The translations under genes and the position numbers were made by a program. Under the pieces are notes generated by a model. That model was not told the DNA's origin. It saw only the letters and a list, made by a program, of their open reading frames with translations, and did no database searches. DNA of 64,000 nt from Nocardioides thalensis (GTDB taxonomy: Bacteria; Actinomycetota; Actinomycetes; Propionibacteriales; Nocardioidaceae): contig NZ_JACCFP010000001.1 in NCBI RefSeq assembly GCF_013410655.1, forward strand, positions 682,001-746,000, read 5' to 3'. Below, one piece after another: positions 49,613 through 57,130 of the stretch (positions are counted from its first letter, which is position 1; each line of letters starts with the position of its first letter).

Positions 49613-51004
49613 ATGCCGGATTCCCGTCCCGACGCGCCCGATGCGCGCCAGCTCGCGCAGACCCTGGACTTCTGCCTGCGCGTGGGCGAGGTGCTGCTCT
49701 CCTCGGGAGCCGGTGCGGCGGACGTGACGGCGACGATGCGCGCGGTGGCCCAGTCGCTCGGCGTGCGCAATCCCCAGGTCGACGTCACGTTCACTTCGCT
49801 GGCGATGAGTGTGCAGACGCTGCCGGACGACCCGCCGGTCCTCCAGATCCGCTCGGTGAACCAGCGCGAGATCGACTACGAGGACCTGACCCGGGTCGAC
49901 CACCTGGTGCGCGACGTGGTCGCCGGCCGGGTCGAGCTGACCGATGCCCGGGCGCGGATCGCGCGGATCGTGTCCTCGGGGCATGCCCGGCACCGGTGGG
50001 CGGCGACCGTTGGCTGGGGCGTGATGTGCGCCGGCATCGGCCTCCAGCTGGGTGGTACGGCGGCGGTGATCGCGGTCGCGTTCGTCGCGGCGGTCGCCAT
50101 CGACCGTTCGCAGCACGCGATGACCAAGAGGCGGGTGCCGTTCTTCTACCAGCAGATCGCCGGTGGTGCCATCGCGACGGTCCTAGCGGCCGTGGGGACC
50201 CGGGTCGCCGAGCCGGTGGTGCACCTCGACGCCTCTCTCGTGGTCAGCGCGAACATCATCATGCTGCTCGCCGGGATCGGCTTCATGGGAGCCATCCAGG
50301 ACGCGTTGTCCGGCTTCTACGTCACCGGGGTGGCGCGCCTGCTCGAGGCGATCCTCGCGACGGCCGGGATCATCGCCGGCGTCACCGGCGGCCTGAGCCT
50401 GGCCGCGACCGTCGGCTTCGAGCTGCCGGCACTCGAACCGGCCCGGACCGACCTCGTCGGGGTCAGCGTCGCCGCGGTCGGTGCCGGCGTCGGCGCCGCG
50501 GCGTTCGCATTCGCGTCGTACGCACCCCTGCGCACGCTGGTCCCGATCGGGCTGCTGGCGGCGGTCGCGCTCGTGGTGACCGAGGTCGTCGCCCAACAGG
50601 ACTTCGGCCGCCCCTGGTCGACGGGCGCGGCGGCGTTCGCGGTCGGCCTGGTGAGCTACACGGTCTCCGGGCGGCTCCGGGTGCCCCCGCTGGTCGTCGT
50701 GGTGCCCGCCATCGTGCCGCTGCTGCCGGGACTCTCGATCTACCGAGGCCTCTCGCTGCTGAGCGCGGAGGACAACCCGGCCGTCGGCGCCGGCCTCTTC
50801 GCCCTCGTCACCGCGATCTCGGTTGCGATCGCTCTCGCTGCCGGCGTGATCCTCGGCGAGTACGTCGCCCAGCCCGTCAAGCGGGAGGCCCGCCGGGTCG
50901 AGAACCGGCTCGCCGGCCCGCGCCTGGTCGGCGTCACCCGCACCAAGGTGCGCGACGGGTGGCGGCGCCGCCGTACGTCGGACCGCCCGGCATCAGGCGA
51001 CTAG
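49613..51004 (+). CDS. ThrE-type threonine/serine exporter (463 aa)
   Basis: Two-domain ThrE/YjjP-YjjB fused exporter. The soluble N-terminal part (LDFCLRVGEVLLSSGAGAAD, VDVTFTSLAMSVQTLPDD) precedes about 10 TM helices, including VGWGVMCAGIGLQLGG, GGAIATVLAAVGTRVAEPVV, VSANIIMLLAGIGFMGAIQD and VVVPAIVPLLPGLSIYRGLS. A basic C-terminal end (RTKVRDGWRRRRTSDR). Exports threonine or serine in corynebacteria. ATG at 49613. Confidence 0.88.
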   Translation: MPDSRPDAPDARQLAQTLDFCLRVGEVLLSSGAGAADVTATMRAVAQSLGVRNPQVDVTFTSLAMSVQTLPDDPPVLQIRSVNQREIDYEDLTRVDHLVRDVVAGRVELTDARARIARIVSSGHARHRWAATVGWGVMCAGIGLQLGGTAAVIAVAFVAAVAIDRSQHAMTKRRVPFFYQQIAGGAIATVLAAVGTRVAEPVVHLDASLVVSANIIMLLAGIGFMGAIQDALSGFYVTGVARLLEAILATAGIIAGVTGGLSLAATVGFELPALEPARTDLVGVSVAAVGAGVGAAAFAFASYAPLRTLVPIGLLAAVALVVTEVVAQQDFGRPWSTGAAAFAVGLVSYTVSGRLRVPPLVVVVPAIVPLLPGLSIYRGLSLLSAEDNPAVGAGLFALVTAISVAIALAAGVILGEYVAQPVKREARRVENRLAGPRLVGVTRTKVRDGWRRRRTSDRPASGD

Positions 51005-51005
51005 C

Positions 51006-51842
51006 TCAGACGACCTTCTTGCCCGGCAGCACGTTCTTGGACACCAGCGCGACGACGTCCTGGTAGCGCGAGCCGGTGACCTTGGCGAAGTGGTGCAGCA
51101 CGTGGGCGTCGATGCCGACGAGCACCCGGGCCTGGTTCTTGAGGATGCCGCGGACGATGATCTGCGCGGCCTTCTCCGGCGTCATCCGCGCGAGCTTCTT
51201 GTCGAAGAGCTCGGCGGTCGCGCGCTTGTCCTCCTTGTCGGAGACGCGCGCGTTGCGGGCGATGGCGGTCTTGATGCCGCCGGGGTGCACGGAGGTGACC
51301 CCGACCTTGTGGCCGGCGATGATCATCTCCTCGCGCAGCGCCTCGGTGAACCCGCGGACGGCGTACTTGGTCGCGTTGTAGGCGCTCTGGCCAGGCATCG
51401 ACACCAGGCCGAACAGCGAGGAGAGGTTGACGACGTGGCCGTCGCCCGACTCGATCAGGTGCGGCAGGAACTCCTTGGTGCCGTGGACGACGCCCCAGAA
51501 GTTGATGCCGACGATCCACTCCATGTCCTCGTAGGACAGGTCGGCGACGTCGCCCGCGAGCGCCACCCCCGCGTTGTTGATCACCACGTTGACGCGGCCG
51601 AACTGCTCGGCGACCGCCGCGGCGTACGCCGTGAAGGCCGCCCTGTCGGCGACATCGAGCCGGTCGGAGCGGACCTCTGCGCCCGTCTGCTTCACGAGCT
51701 CGACGGTCTCGGCGAGGCCGGCCTCGTCGATGTCGGCGAGGGCGAGGAGCGAGCCGCGGTTGGCGCACTCGACGGCCAGTGCGCGGCCGATGCCGGACCC
51801 GGCACCGGTGATGACGACGACCTTGTCCTTGAGGGTCTTCAT
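51006..51842 (-). CDS. Short-chain dehydrogenase/reductase (278 aa)
   Basis: Classical SDR with NAD(P): VVVITGAGSGIGRALAVECA (cofactor), INNAGVALAGDV, catalytic Ser in VVNLSSLFGLVSMPGQ and YNATKY (YxxxK), HPGGIKTAIARNARV. A helical C-terminal part (FAKVTGSRYQDVVALVSKNV) may bind membrane. Its ATG overlaps the stop of the BVMO gene (4 nt). The pair plausibly oxidises an alcohol to a ketone, then inserts oxygen by BVMO. Confidence 0.9.
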   Translation of the reverse strand: MKTLKDKVVVITGAGSGIGRALAVECANRGSLLALADIDEAGLAETVELVKQTGAEVRSDRLDVADRAAFTAYAAAVAEQFGRVNVVINNAGVALAGDVADLSYEDMEWIVGINFWGVVHGTKEFLPHLIESGDGHVVNLSSLFGLVSMPGQSAYNATKYAVRGFTEALREEMIIAGHKVGVTSVHPGGIKTAIARNARVSDKEDKRATAELFDKKLARMTPEKAAQIIVRGILKNQARVLVGIDAHVLHHFAKVTGSRYQDVVALVSKNVLPGKKVV

Positions 51843-53350
51843 GCGGAAACGGGCTCCTTCGTGGTGAGCGGCGTGACGTCGTATCGGTCGGCGTCGAAAC
51901 GGGACAGGTGCTGGCGGAACATGAACGTTTGGCCCGGCCACAGCGTGGTGTTGTGGCCGAACTTGTCGAGGTACCACGAGGCGCAGCCGCCGGTCTGCCA
52001 GACGGTCGGCTCCATCCGCTCCCGCATCCGCTGGGTCCACTCGGCCTGCGCCTCGGCCGTCGGCTCGACGGTCGCGAGGCCGTCACGGCGCATCGCCTTG
52101 ACCGCCTCGACGACGTAGCGGATCTGGGACTCGATGATGAAGATCATCGAGGAGTGGCCGAGGGCCGTGTTGGGGCCGACGACCTGGAACAGGTTGGGGA
52201 AGCCGTGGATGGTCGTGCCCTTGTAGGCGGCCATCCCGGCCTCGTCCCAGACCTCGGCCAGCGTGCGGCCGTCGCGGCCGGTGATGTGCTGGGCGATCGG
52301 CGGCTCGGTGACGTAGAAACCGGTCGCCACGACGAGTACGTCGATCGGCCGCTCGGTGCCGTCAGCGGTGACGACCGCGTCGGCGGTGACCTTGCTGATG
52401 GGCTCGGTGACGAGGTCGACGTTGTCCTGGGCGAGCGCGGGATACCACGCGTTGGAGATGAGGATCCGCTTGCAGCCGGCGCGGTAGTCGGGCGTGACCT
52501 TCGCCCGGAGCTCGGGGTCCTTGATCGCCTTGGCGATGCTGCCCTTCACCTGGCCCTCGACGACCTTCATCAGGTTCGGGAAGCGGGTGAACGCGGGCGC
52601 GCGGGACTCGAGGGTCGCGTAGATGAAGGCCCGGTAGGCACGCTGGGCGAGCGGCACCCGGCGGAACAGCGTCTTCTGCCAGTCGGTGTACTTGTGCTCG
52701 TTGCGCGGGATGATCCAGTTGGGCGTGCGCTGGTAGACGTCGAGGTGGCCGACGATCTTCTGGAGCTCGGGCACGATCTGGATCGCGGACGCGCCGGTGC
52801 CGATGACCGCCACCCGCTTGCCGGTCAGGTCGACGTCGTGGTTCCAGCGGGCCGAGTGGAAGATCTCGCCCTGGAAGGAGTCGATGCCGTCGATGTCGGG
52901 CATCCGCGGCTCCGACAGCCCGCCGGCGCCGGCGACGACGGTGCGGGCGGCGTACGTGCCGTTGGTGGTCTGCACCTGCCACCGCTGGGCGGCGTCGTCC
53001 CAGGTCGCGTCGAGGACGGCGGTGTCGAGCACGACCCGGTCGAGCACGCCGGACCGGGCGGCGACCTTGTCGATGTAGGCCTTGATCTCCGGCTGGGGGG
53101 AGTAGTGCGAGGTCCAGTCCGGGTTGAGCGCGAACGAGAACGAGTAGAGGTGGCTCGGCACGTCGCACGCCGCGCCCGGGTAGGTGTTGGCGTGCCAGGT
53201 GCCGCCGACCTCGGTGTCCTTCTCGACGACGACGAAGTCGCGCTCGCCCGCCTCCTGCAGCTTGATCGCCGCGCAGAGGCCGGCGAAGCCCGCGCCGATG
53301 ATCAGGTGGTCGACCTCGACGGGGCGCCCGGTGGTGGTCTTCTTGGCCAT
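51839..53350 (-). CDS. Baeyer-Villiger-type flavin monooxygenase (503 aa)
   Basis: FAD/NADPH monooxygenase turning ketones to esters or lactones. First Rossmann motif HLIIGAGFAGLCAAIKL, BVMO fingerprint FQGEIFHSARWNHD, second motif VAVIGTGASAIQIVPEL and the ATG-motif-like DVLVVATGFYVTEPP. VGGTWHANTYPGAACDVPSH is typical of the family. First gene of an operon with the SDR, divergent from a TetR across a CTATTGA...TCAATAG dyad. Substrate unknown. Confidence 0.92.
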   Translation of the reverse strand: MAKKTTTGRPVEVDHLIIGAGFAGLCAAIKLQEAGERDFVVVEKDTEVGGTWHANTYPGAACDVPSHLYSFSFALNPDWTSHYSPQPEIKAYIDKVAARSGVLDRVVLDTAVLDATWDDAAQRWQVQTTNGTYAARTVVAGAGGLSEPRMPDIDGIDSFQGEIFHSARWNHDVDLTGKRVAVIGTGASAIQIVPELQKIVGHLDVYQRTPNWIIPRNEHKYTDWQKTLFRRVPLAQRAYRAFIYATLESRAPAFTRFPNLMKVVEGQVKGSIAKAIKDPELRAKVTPDYRAGCKRILISNAWYPALAQDNVDLVTEPISKVTADAVVTADGTERPIDVLVVATGFYVTEPPIAQHITGRDGRTLAEVWDEAGMAAYKGTTIHGFPNLFQVVGPNTALGHSSMIFIIESQIRYVVEAVKAMRRDGLATVEPTAEAQAEWTQRMRERMEPTVWQTGGCASWYLDKFGHNTTLWPGQTFMFRQHLSRFDADRYDVTPLTTKEPVSA

Positions 53351-53368
53351 GGCACGACGGTATTGCGG

Positions 53369-53389
53369 CTATTGAATATGTGTCAATAG
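53369..53389. promoter_or_regulatory. Probable TetR operator between tetR and the BVMO operon
   Basis: CTATTGA (53369-53375) and TCAATAG (53383-53389) are perfect 7-bp inverted arms with a 7-nt spacer, in an AT-rich gap of 40 nt between the divergent genes. The dyad reaches to 2 nt before the TetR start. Confidence 0.72.
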
Positions 53390-53390
53390 A

Positions 53391-53993
53391 ATGGGTGACG
53401 TGACCGTGACCACGCCGCGCATCCGGCTGACCCCCGAGCAGCGCCGGGAGCAGCTGCTCGACCTGGGCGTCCAGATGCTCGCGACCCGCTCGCTCGAGGA
53501 GCTGTCGATCGACCGGCTCGCCGAGGCCGCGGGGATCTCGCGTGGCCTGCTCTACCACTACTTCGGCGGCAAGCAGGGCTTCTACGAGGCGGTCGTGCAG
53601 CGCGCGGCCGACGACCTCTACGCGCAGACGGAGCCGCCCGCCGAGGGCGACCAGCTGGAGCGGCTCCTCGCGTCGATGGCGGCGTACGTCGACTACGTCG
53701 CGGCCAACCGGGCGGGCTACAGCTCGTTGGTGCGGGCCGCCGCGGGCGGCAACGAGGCGCTGCGCGCGATCTACGACACGACGTTCGCGGCGCTCGCCGA
53801 GCGCTTCTTCGCCGAGGACCCCGCGGGCGAGCTGCTCCCCGACACCCCGGCCAACCGGACGCTGGTGCGCGCCTGGCAGGCGATGGCGGAGGAGCTCACG
53901 TTGACGTGGTGCGCCGACCCGACGGTCATGAGCCGCGACGAGCTGCTGCGCGTCCTCGCCGGCTCGCTCCCTGCGATGATCGAGATTCTCTGA
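53391..53993 (+). CDS. TetR-family regulator (200 aa)
   Basis: N-terminal TetR HTH: RREQLLDLGVQMLATRSLEE, LSIDRLAEAAGISRGLLYHY + FGGKQGFYEAVV; the C-terminal ligand domain is helical. ATG 53391 has no Shine-Dalgarno and lies next to the operator, so the mRNA may be leaderless; GTG at 53400 is an alternative. It likely represses its own gene and the BVMO-SDR operon. Confidence 0.88.
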   Translation: MGDVTVTTPRIRLTPEQRREQLLDLGVQMLATRSLEELSIDRLAEAAGISRGLLYHYFGGKQGFYEAVVQRAADDLYAQTEPPAEGDQLERLLASMAAYVDYVAANRAGYSSLVRAAAGGNEALRAIYDTTFAALAERFFAEDPAGELLPDTPANRTLVRAWQAMAEELTLTWCADPTVMSRDELLRVLAGSLPAMIEIL

Positions 53994-54036
53994 CGCTGGG
54001 AGGGAACCCGACCGCCGGCGCCGGACATGAAGGGGT

Positions 54037-54633
54037 GTGACGGCGAGTGAGCTCGGGACCGACGAGGCGGCGGAGGTGACCGACCCGGACCTGGCCGCAC
54101 GGCTGCGCGCGGGCGACCGCGAGGCGATGGGCGAGGTCTTCGACCGCTACGCCGACCGCGTCTACACCTTCTGCTTCCGGCGCACCGCGTCGTGGGTGGT
54201 CGCCGAGGACGCGATGGCGACCACGTTCCTCGAGGTGTGGCGGATCCGGGCGCGGGCCGCGGCCCACGACGGCGACCTGCTGCCGTGGCTGTACGGCGTC
54301 GCGGCCAACGTGTGCCGCAACCACCTGCGCTCCGCGCGCCGCCAGGGCGCCCTGCGCGGACGCCTGCGCGCGGTGGCGCTGGACGAGGCCGACCACGCCG
54401 ACGACGTCGCCGAGAGGGTCGACGACGAGCGCCGGATGGCGACGCTGCTCGACGCGGCCGCCGGGCTGTCCCACCGCGACCGGCAGATCCTGACGCTCGT
54501 CGCGTGGGAGGGGCTGAGCTACCAGCAGGTCTCGGTCGCACTCGACATCCCTGTCGGCACCGTCCGCAGCAGGCTCTCGCGCTCCCGGGCGCGGCTCGCA
54601 CAACTCATGGAGACGGACAGGAGCGAGTCATGA
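54037..54633 (+). CDS. ECF-type RNA polymerase sigma factor (198 aa)
   Basis: Region 2: LRAGDREAMGEVFDRYADRV, VVAEDAMATTFLEVWR; region 4: LSHRDRQILTLVAWEGLSYQ, QVSVALDIPVGTVRSRLSRS. GTG start at 54037. The downstream gene begins inside its stop codon (ATGA overlap) and encodes a single-pass membrane protein, the usual position for an anti-sigma partner. Target promoters unknown. Confidence 0.9.
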   Translation: MTASELGTDEAAEVTDPDLAARLRAGDREAMGEVFDRYADRVYTFCFRRTASWVVAEDAMATTFLEVWRIRARAAAHDGDLLPWLYGVAANVCRNHLRSARRQGALRGRLRAVALDEADHADDVAERVDDERRMATLLDAAAGLSHRDRQILTLVAWEGLSYQQVSVALDIPVGTVRSRLSRSRARLAQLMETDRSES

Positions 54634-55448
54634 CGATCCCCGAGGGACGACTGAGCGACAGCGCGCGGGCGCGGCGGCGCGCCGAGCTGATGGAGGCGAT
54701 CACGAGCGACGACCGGGGGCGGCGGTGGATCGCCCCCGTCGCAGCCGCGGCTGTCGTGGCGGTGGTCGGCGGAGCGGCGTACGGCGTCACCGCGCTGCGC
54801 GGCTCCGGCCCGGGCGAGGCGGAGCCCGCCGGATCCGGCTCGGGGTCCGTCGGCGAGACCGTCGCGTCCGAGACGCAGGCCGCCCCGACCACGTCCGCGC
54901 CGACCGAGGAGGCCTGCGAGAGCGAGGCGCCCGGCAGCGCGCGGCGGATGATGGGGCAGTCGATGCGGCAGCAGATGGCGGACTACCGGGAGCAGCTGCC
55001 GGTGGTGCAGGGCTTCCGCGACGTCCTCGCCGCCCATCTCGACCCGAGGGGCGAGCACCTCGAGCGCAAGGCGAGCAACGTGCAGAGCTCCGGGTCCGCC
55101 TGCAGCCTGACGGCTCTCGGCACGAAGGTCGGCTGGGCGACGCCCGGCGCGAGCGGCCTGGGCATGGTGCAGGTCGAGGTCTCCACGGGCGGCGACCTGA
55201 CGCAGGTGCACATGGCCCACGGCGGATGGCGACGGCTGCCTGTCGACGTCGCCGGCATCGCCTCGGCCGAGCAGGTGCAATACGACGGGGGCTTCGCCGT
55301 GCAGGTGGTCCGCGACGACGGGCTCACCGTCGCGATCGACGCCAACCTGTTGTTCGGCAACAACTCGCTCGAGCCGATCGACGCGTTCCCGTTCGGCGTG
55401 GCCGAGCTGGTCGAGACCGCCGCGGACCCCGCCCTGAAGCTGCCCTGA
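54630..55448 (+). CDS. Single-pass membrane protein coupled to the sigma factor (272 aa)
   Basis: N-terminal cytoplasmic helix (LSDSARARRRAELMEAITSD), TM helix (WIAPVAAAAVVAVVGGAAYG), Thr/Ser/Ala-rich spacer, and an outside domain with REQLPVVQGFRDVLAAHLDP, GMVQVEVSTGGDLTQVHMAH and NLLFGNNSLEPIDAFPFGVA. No zinc-binding anti-sigma HxxxCxxC motif is seen. Overlap (ATGA) with the sigma gene suggests an anti-sigma or sensor role, inferred from position. Confidence 0.72.
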   Translation: MTIPEGRLSDSARARRRAELMEAITSDDRGRRWIAPVAAAAVVAVVGGAAYGVTALRGSGPGEAEPAGSGSGSVGETVASETQAAPTTSAPTEEACESEAPGSARRMMGQSMRQQMADYREQLPVVQGFRDVLAAHLDPRGEHLERKASNVQSSGSACSLTALGTKVGWATPGASGLGMVQVEVSTGGDLTQVHMAHGGWRRLPVDVAGIASAEQVQYDGGFAVQVVRDDGLTVAIDANLLFGNNSLEPIDAFPFGVAELVETAADPALKLP

Positions 55449-55451
55449 CGA

Positions 55452-55664
55452 CTACTTCGAGGGCTGCGGAGTCTTGCACTCGACCTTCGGGTTCACCCCG
55501 AAGTAGTTGAGCGGTCCCGCGACGATCGTCAGTGCCGTGTCGCCGAACGTCTTGCACGACACCTCTCGGTTGTCGCTGAAGTAGTCCCGCTGGAACGCGG
55601 CGAGCACCCCGATCAGCAGCCAGATGACCACGAGTGCGCCGATGATCCCGCCGCCTCTCGCCAT
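55452..55664 (-). CDS. Small membrane protein (70 aa)
   Basis: One TM helix (GGGIIGALVVIWLLIGVLAA) then an outside part with two Cys (VSCKTFGDTAL, VECKTPQPSK) that may form a disulfide. ATG at 55664 has AGGAGG 8 nt upstream. The GTG at 55673 lies inside that site and was rejected as start. No family recognised. Confidence 0.7.
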   Translation of the reverse strand: MARGGGIIGALVVIWLLIGVLAAFQRDYFSDNREVSCKTFGDTALTIVAGPLNYFGVNPKVECKTPQPSK

Positions 55665-55754
55665 GACGTCCACCTCCTGGACGCCGGCCGAGCGCCCGAC
55701 TCGACCGGCTGTCCGGGAGGTACCCCGGTCACCCGGGGCACATCCCGTGCGGGG

Positions 55755-56990
55755 TCAGGCGAGCACCGCGGCGAGCTGGTCGAGACCCCAGTTGAGGTCG
55801 TCGGCCGAGATCACCAGCGGGGGAGCGAGCCGGATCGTGGAGCCGTGCGTGTCCTTGGCGAGCACGCCGCGCGCCATCAGCCCCTCGCAGACCTCGCGAC
55901 CGGTGCCGAGGGCGGGGTCGATGTCGACGCCGGCCCACAGACCGCGGACCCGGGTGGCGACGACGCCCTTGCCGATCAGTGCCTCGAGGCGTTCGCGGAG
56001 CACCAGCTCCAGCTCGGCGCCGCGGGTCTGGAACTCGCCGGTCGCGAGCATCGCGACGACCTCGGAGCCGACGGCGCAGGCGAGCGGGTTGCCGCCGAAC
56101 GTCGAGCCGTGCTGGCCCGGCTTGAGCACCCCGAGCACGTCCTTGTTGCCCACGACCGCGGACACCGGGACGATGCCGCCGCCGAGCGCCTTGCCGAGGA
56201 CGTAGAGGTCGGGCACGACCTCCTCGTGGTCGCAGGCGAACGTGCGGCCGGTGCGGCCCAGGCCCGCCTGGATCTCGTCGGCGACGAAGAGGACGTTGTT
56301 GCGGGTGCAGATCTCGCGCACGGCGCGCAGGTAGCCGGCCGGCGGGATCAGCACGCCGCCCTCGCCCTGGATCGGCTCGACGAGCACGGCCACCGTGTCG
56401 GGGGTGATCGCGGCCTCGAGGGCCACGGCGTCGCCGTACGGCACCGTGTCGAAGCCGGGCGCGAACGGGCCGAAGCCGTCACGCGCGTCGGGGTCGTCGG
56501 AGAAGCCCACGATGGTGGTCGTGCGGCCGTGGAAGTTGCCGGCCGCGACGACGATGCGGGCGCGGTCGGCGCCGACGCCCTTGACGTCGTAGCCCCACTT
56601 GCGGCTGACCTTGATGGCGGTCTCGACGGCCTCGGCGCCGGTGTTCATCGGGAGCACCAGCTCCTTCCCGCACAGGTCGCCGAGCCCGGCGCAGAAGTCC
56701 GCGAACTTGTCGTGGATGAACGCGCGGCTGGTCAGCGTGAGCTGGTCGAGCTGGGCCTTCGCGGCACCGATCAGCCGCGGGTGGCTGTGGCCGAAGTTGA
56801 GCGCGGAGTAGCCGGCGAGCAGGTCGAGGTAGCGGCGACCCTCGATGTCGGTCATCCACGCCCCCTCGGCGTGGGCGACCACGACCGGCAGCGGGTGGTA
56901 GTTGTGCGCCGTGCGCGCCTCCGCGCGCGCCACCTCGTCGGGCGTGCCCATGCTCGGGGTCGTGCCCAGGCCGTCGGCCGTCGTGCTCAT
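55755..56990 (-). CDS. rocD: Ornithine--oxo-acid transaminase (411 aa)
   Basis: PLP-dependent class III aminotransferase converting ornithine and 2-oxoglutarate to glutamate semialdehyde and glutamate. MNTGAEAVETAIKVSRKWGY, FHGRTTTIVGFSDDPDARDG, VEPIQGEGGVLIPPAGYL, FVADEIQAGLGRTG, and the PLP lysine in DLYVLGKALGGGIVPVSAVV. The ATG at 56990 is preceded by AGGAGG. A perfect palindrome sits about 25 nt upstream. Specific to ornithine rather than acetylornithine by overall motif similarity. Confidence 0.9.
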   Translation of the reverse strand: MSTTADGLGTTPSMGTPDEVARAEARTAHNYHPLPVVVAHAEGAWMTDIEGRRYLDLLAGYSALNFGHSHPRLIGAAKAQLDQLTLTSRAFIHDKFADFCAGLGDLCGKELVLPMNTGAEAVETAIKVSRKWGYDVKGVGADRARIVVAAGNFHGRTTTIVGFSDDPDARDGFGPFAPGFDTVPYGDAVALEAAITPDTVAVLVEPIQGEGGVLIPPAGYLRAVREICTRNNVLFVADEIQAGLGRTGRTFACDHEEVVPDLYVLGKALGGGIVPVSAVVGNKDVLGVLKPGQHGSTFGGNPLACAVGSEVVAMLATGEFQTRGAELELVLRERLEALIGKGVVATRVRGLWAGVDIDPALGTGREVCEGLMARGVLAKDTHGSTIRLAPPLVISADDLNWGLDQLAAVLA

Positions 56991-57014
56991 GTCGCCTCCT
57001 CGTTCCGTCTCCGG

Positions 57015-57029
57015 GATTGTCTGACAATC
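57015..57029. promoter_or_regulatory. Perfect 15-bp operator-like palindrome upstream of rocD
   Basis: GATTGTC-T-GACAATC, perfect 7+1+7. TTGTCTGACAA resembles FadR/GntR-family operators. It lies 25 nt upstream of the rocD ATG and about 100 nt upstream of the divergent secreted-protein gene; no matching regulator gene is adjacent. Confidence 0.65.
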
Positions 57030-57130
57030 TGGCAACCACGGTAACGCACGGCTTGGCCCATTCGTACATCGACGGCGCGGACTTTCCTTTACGTTTCCGT
57101 TGTCTGGCTCGGCGACAGGAGCTCCCACCC

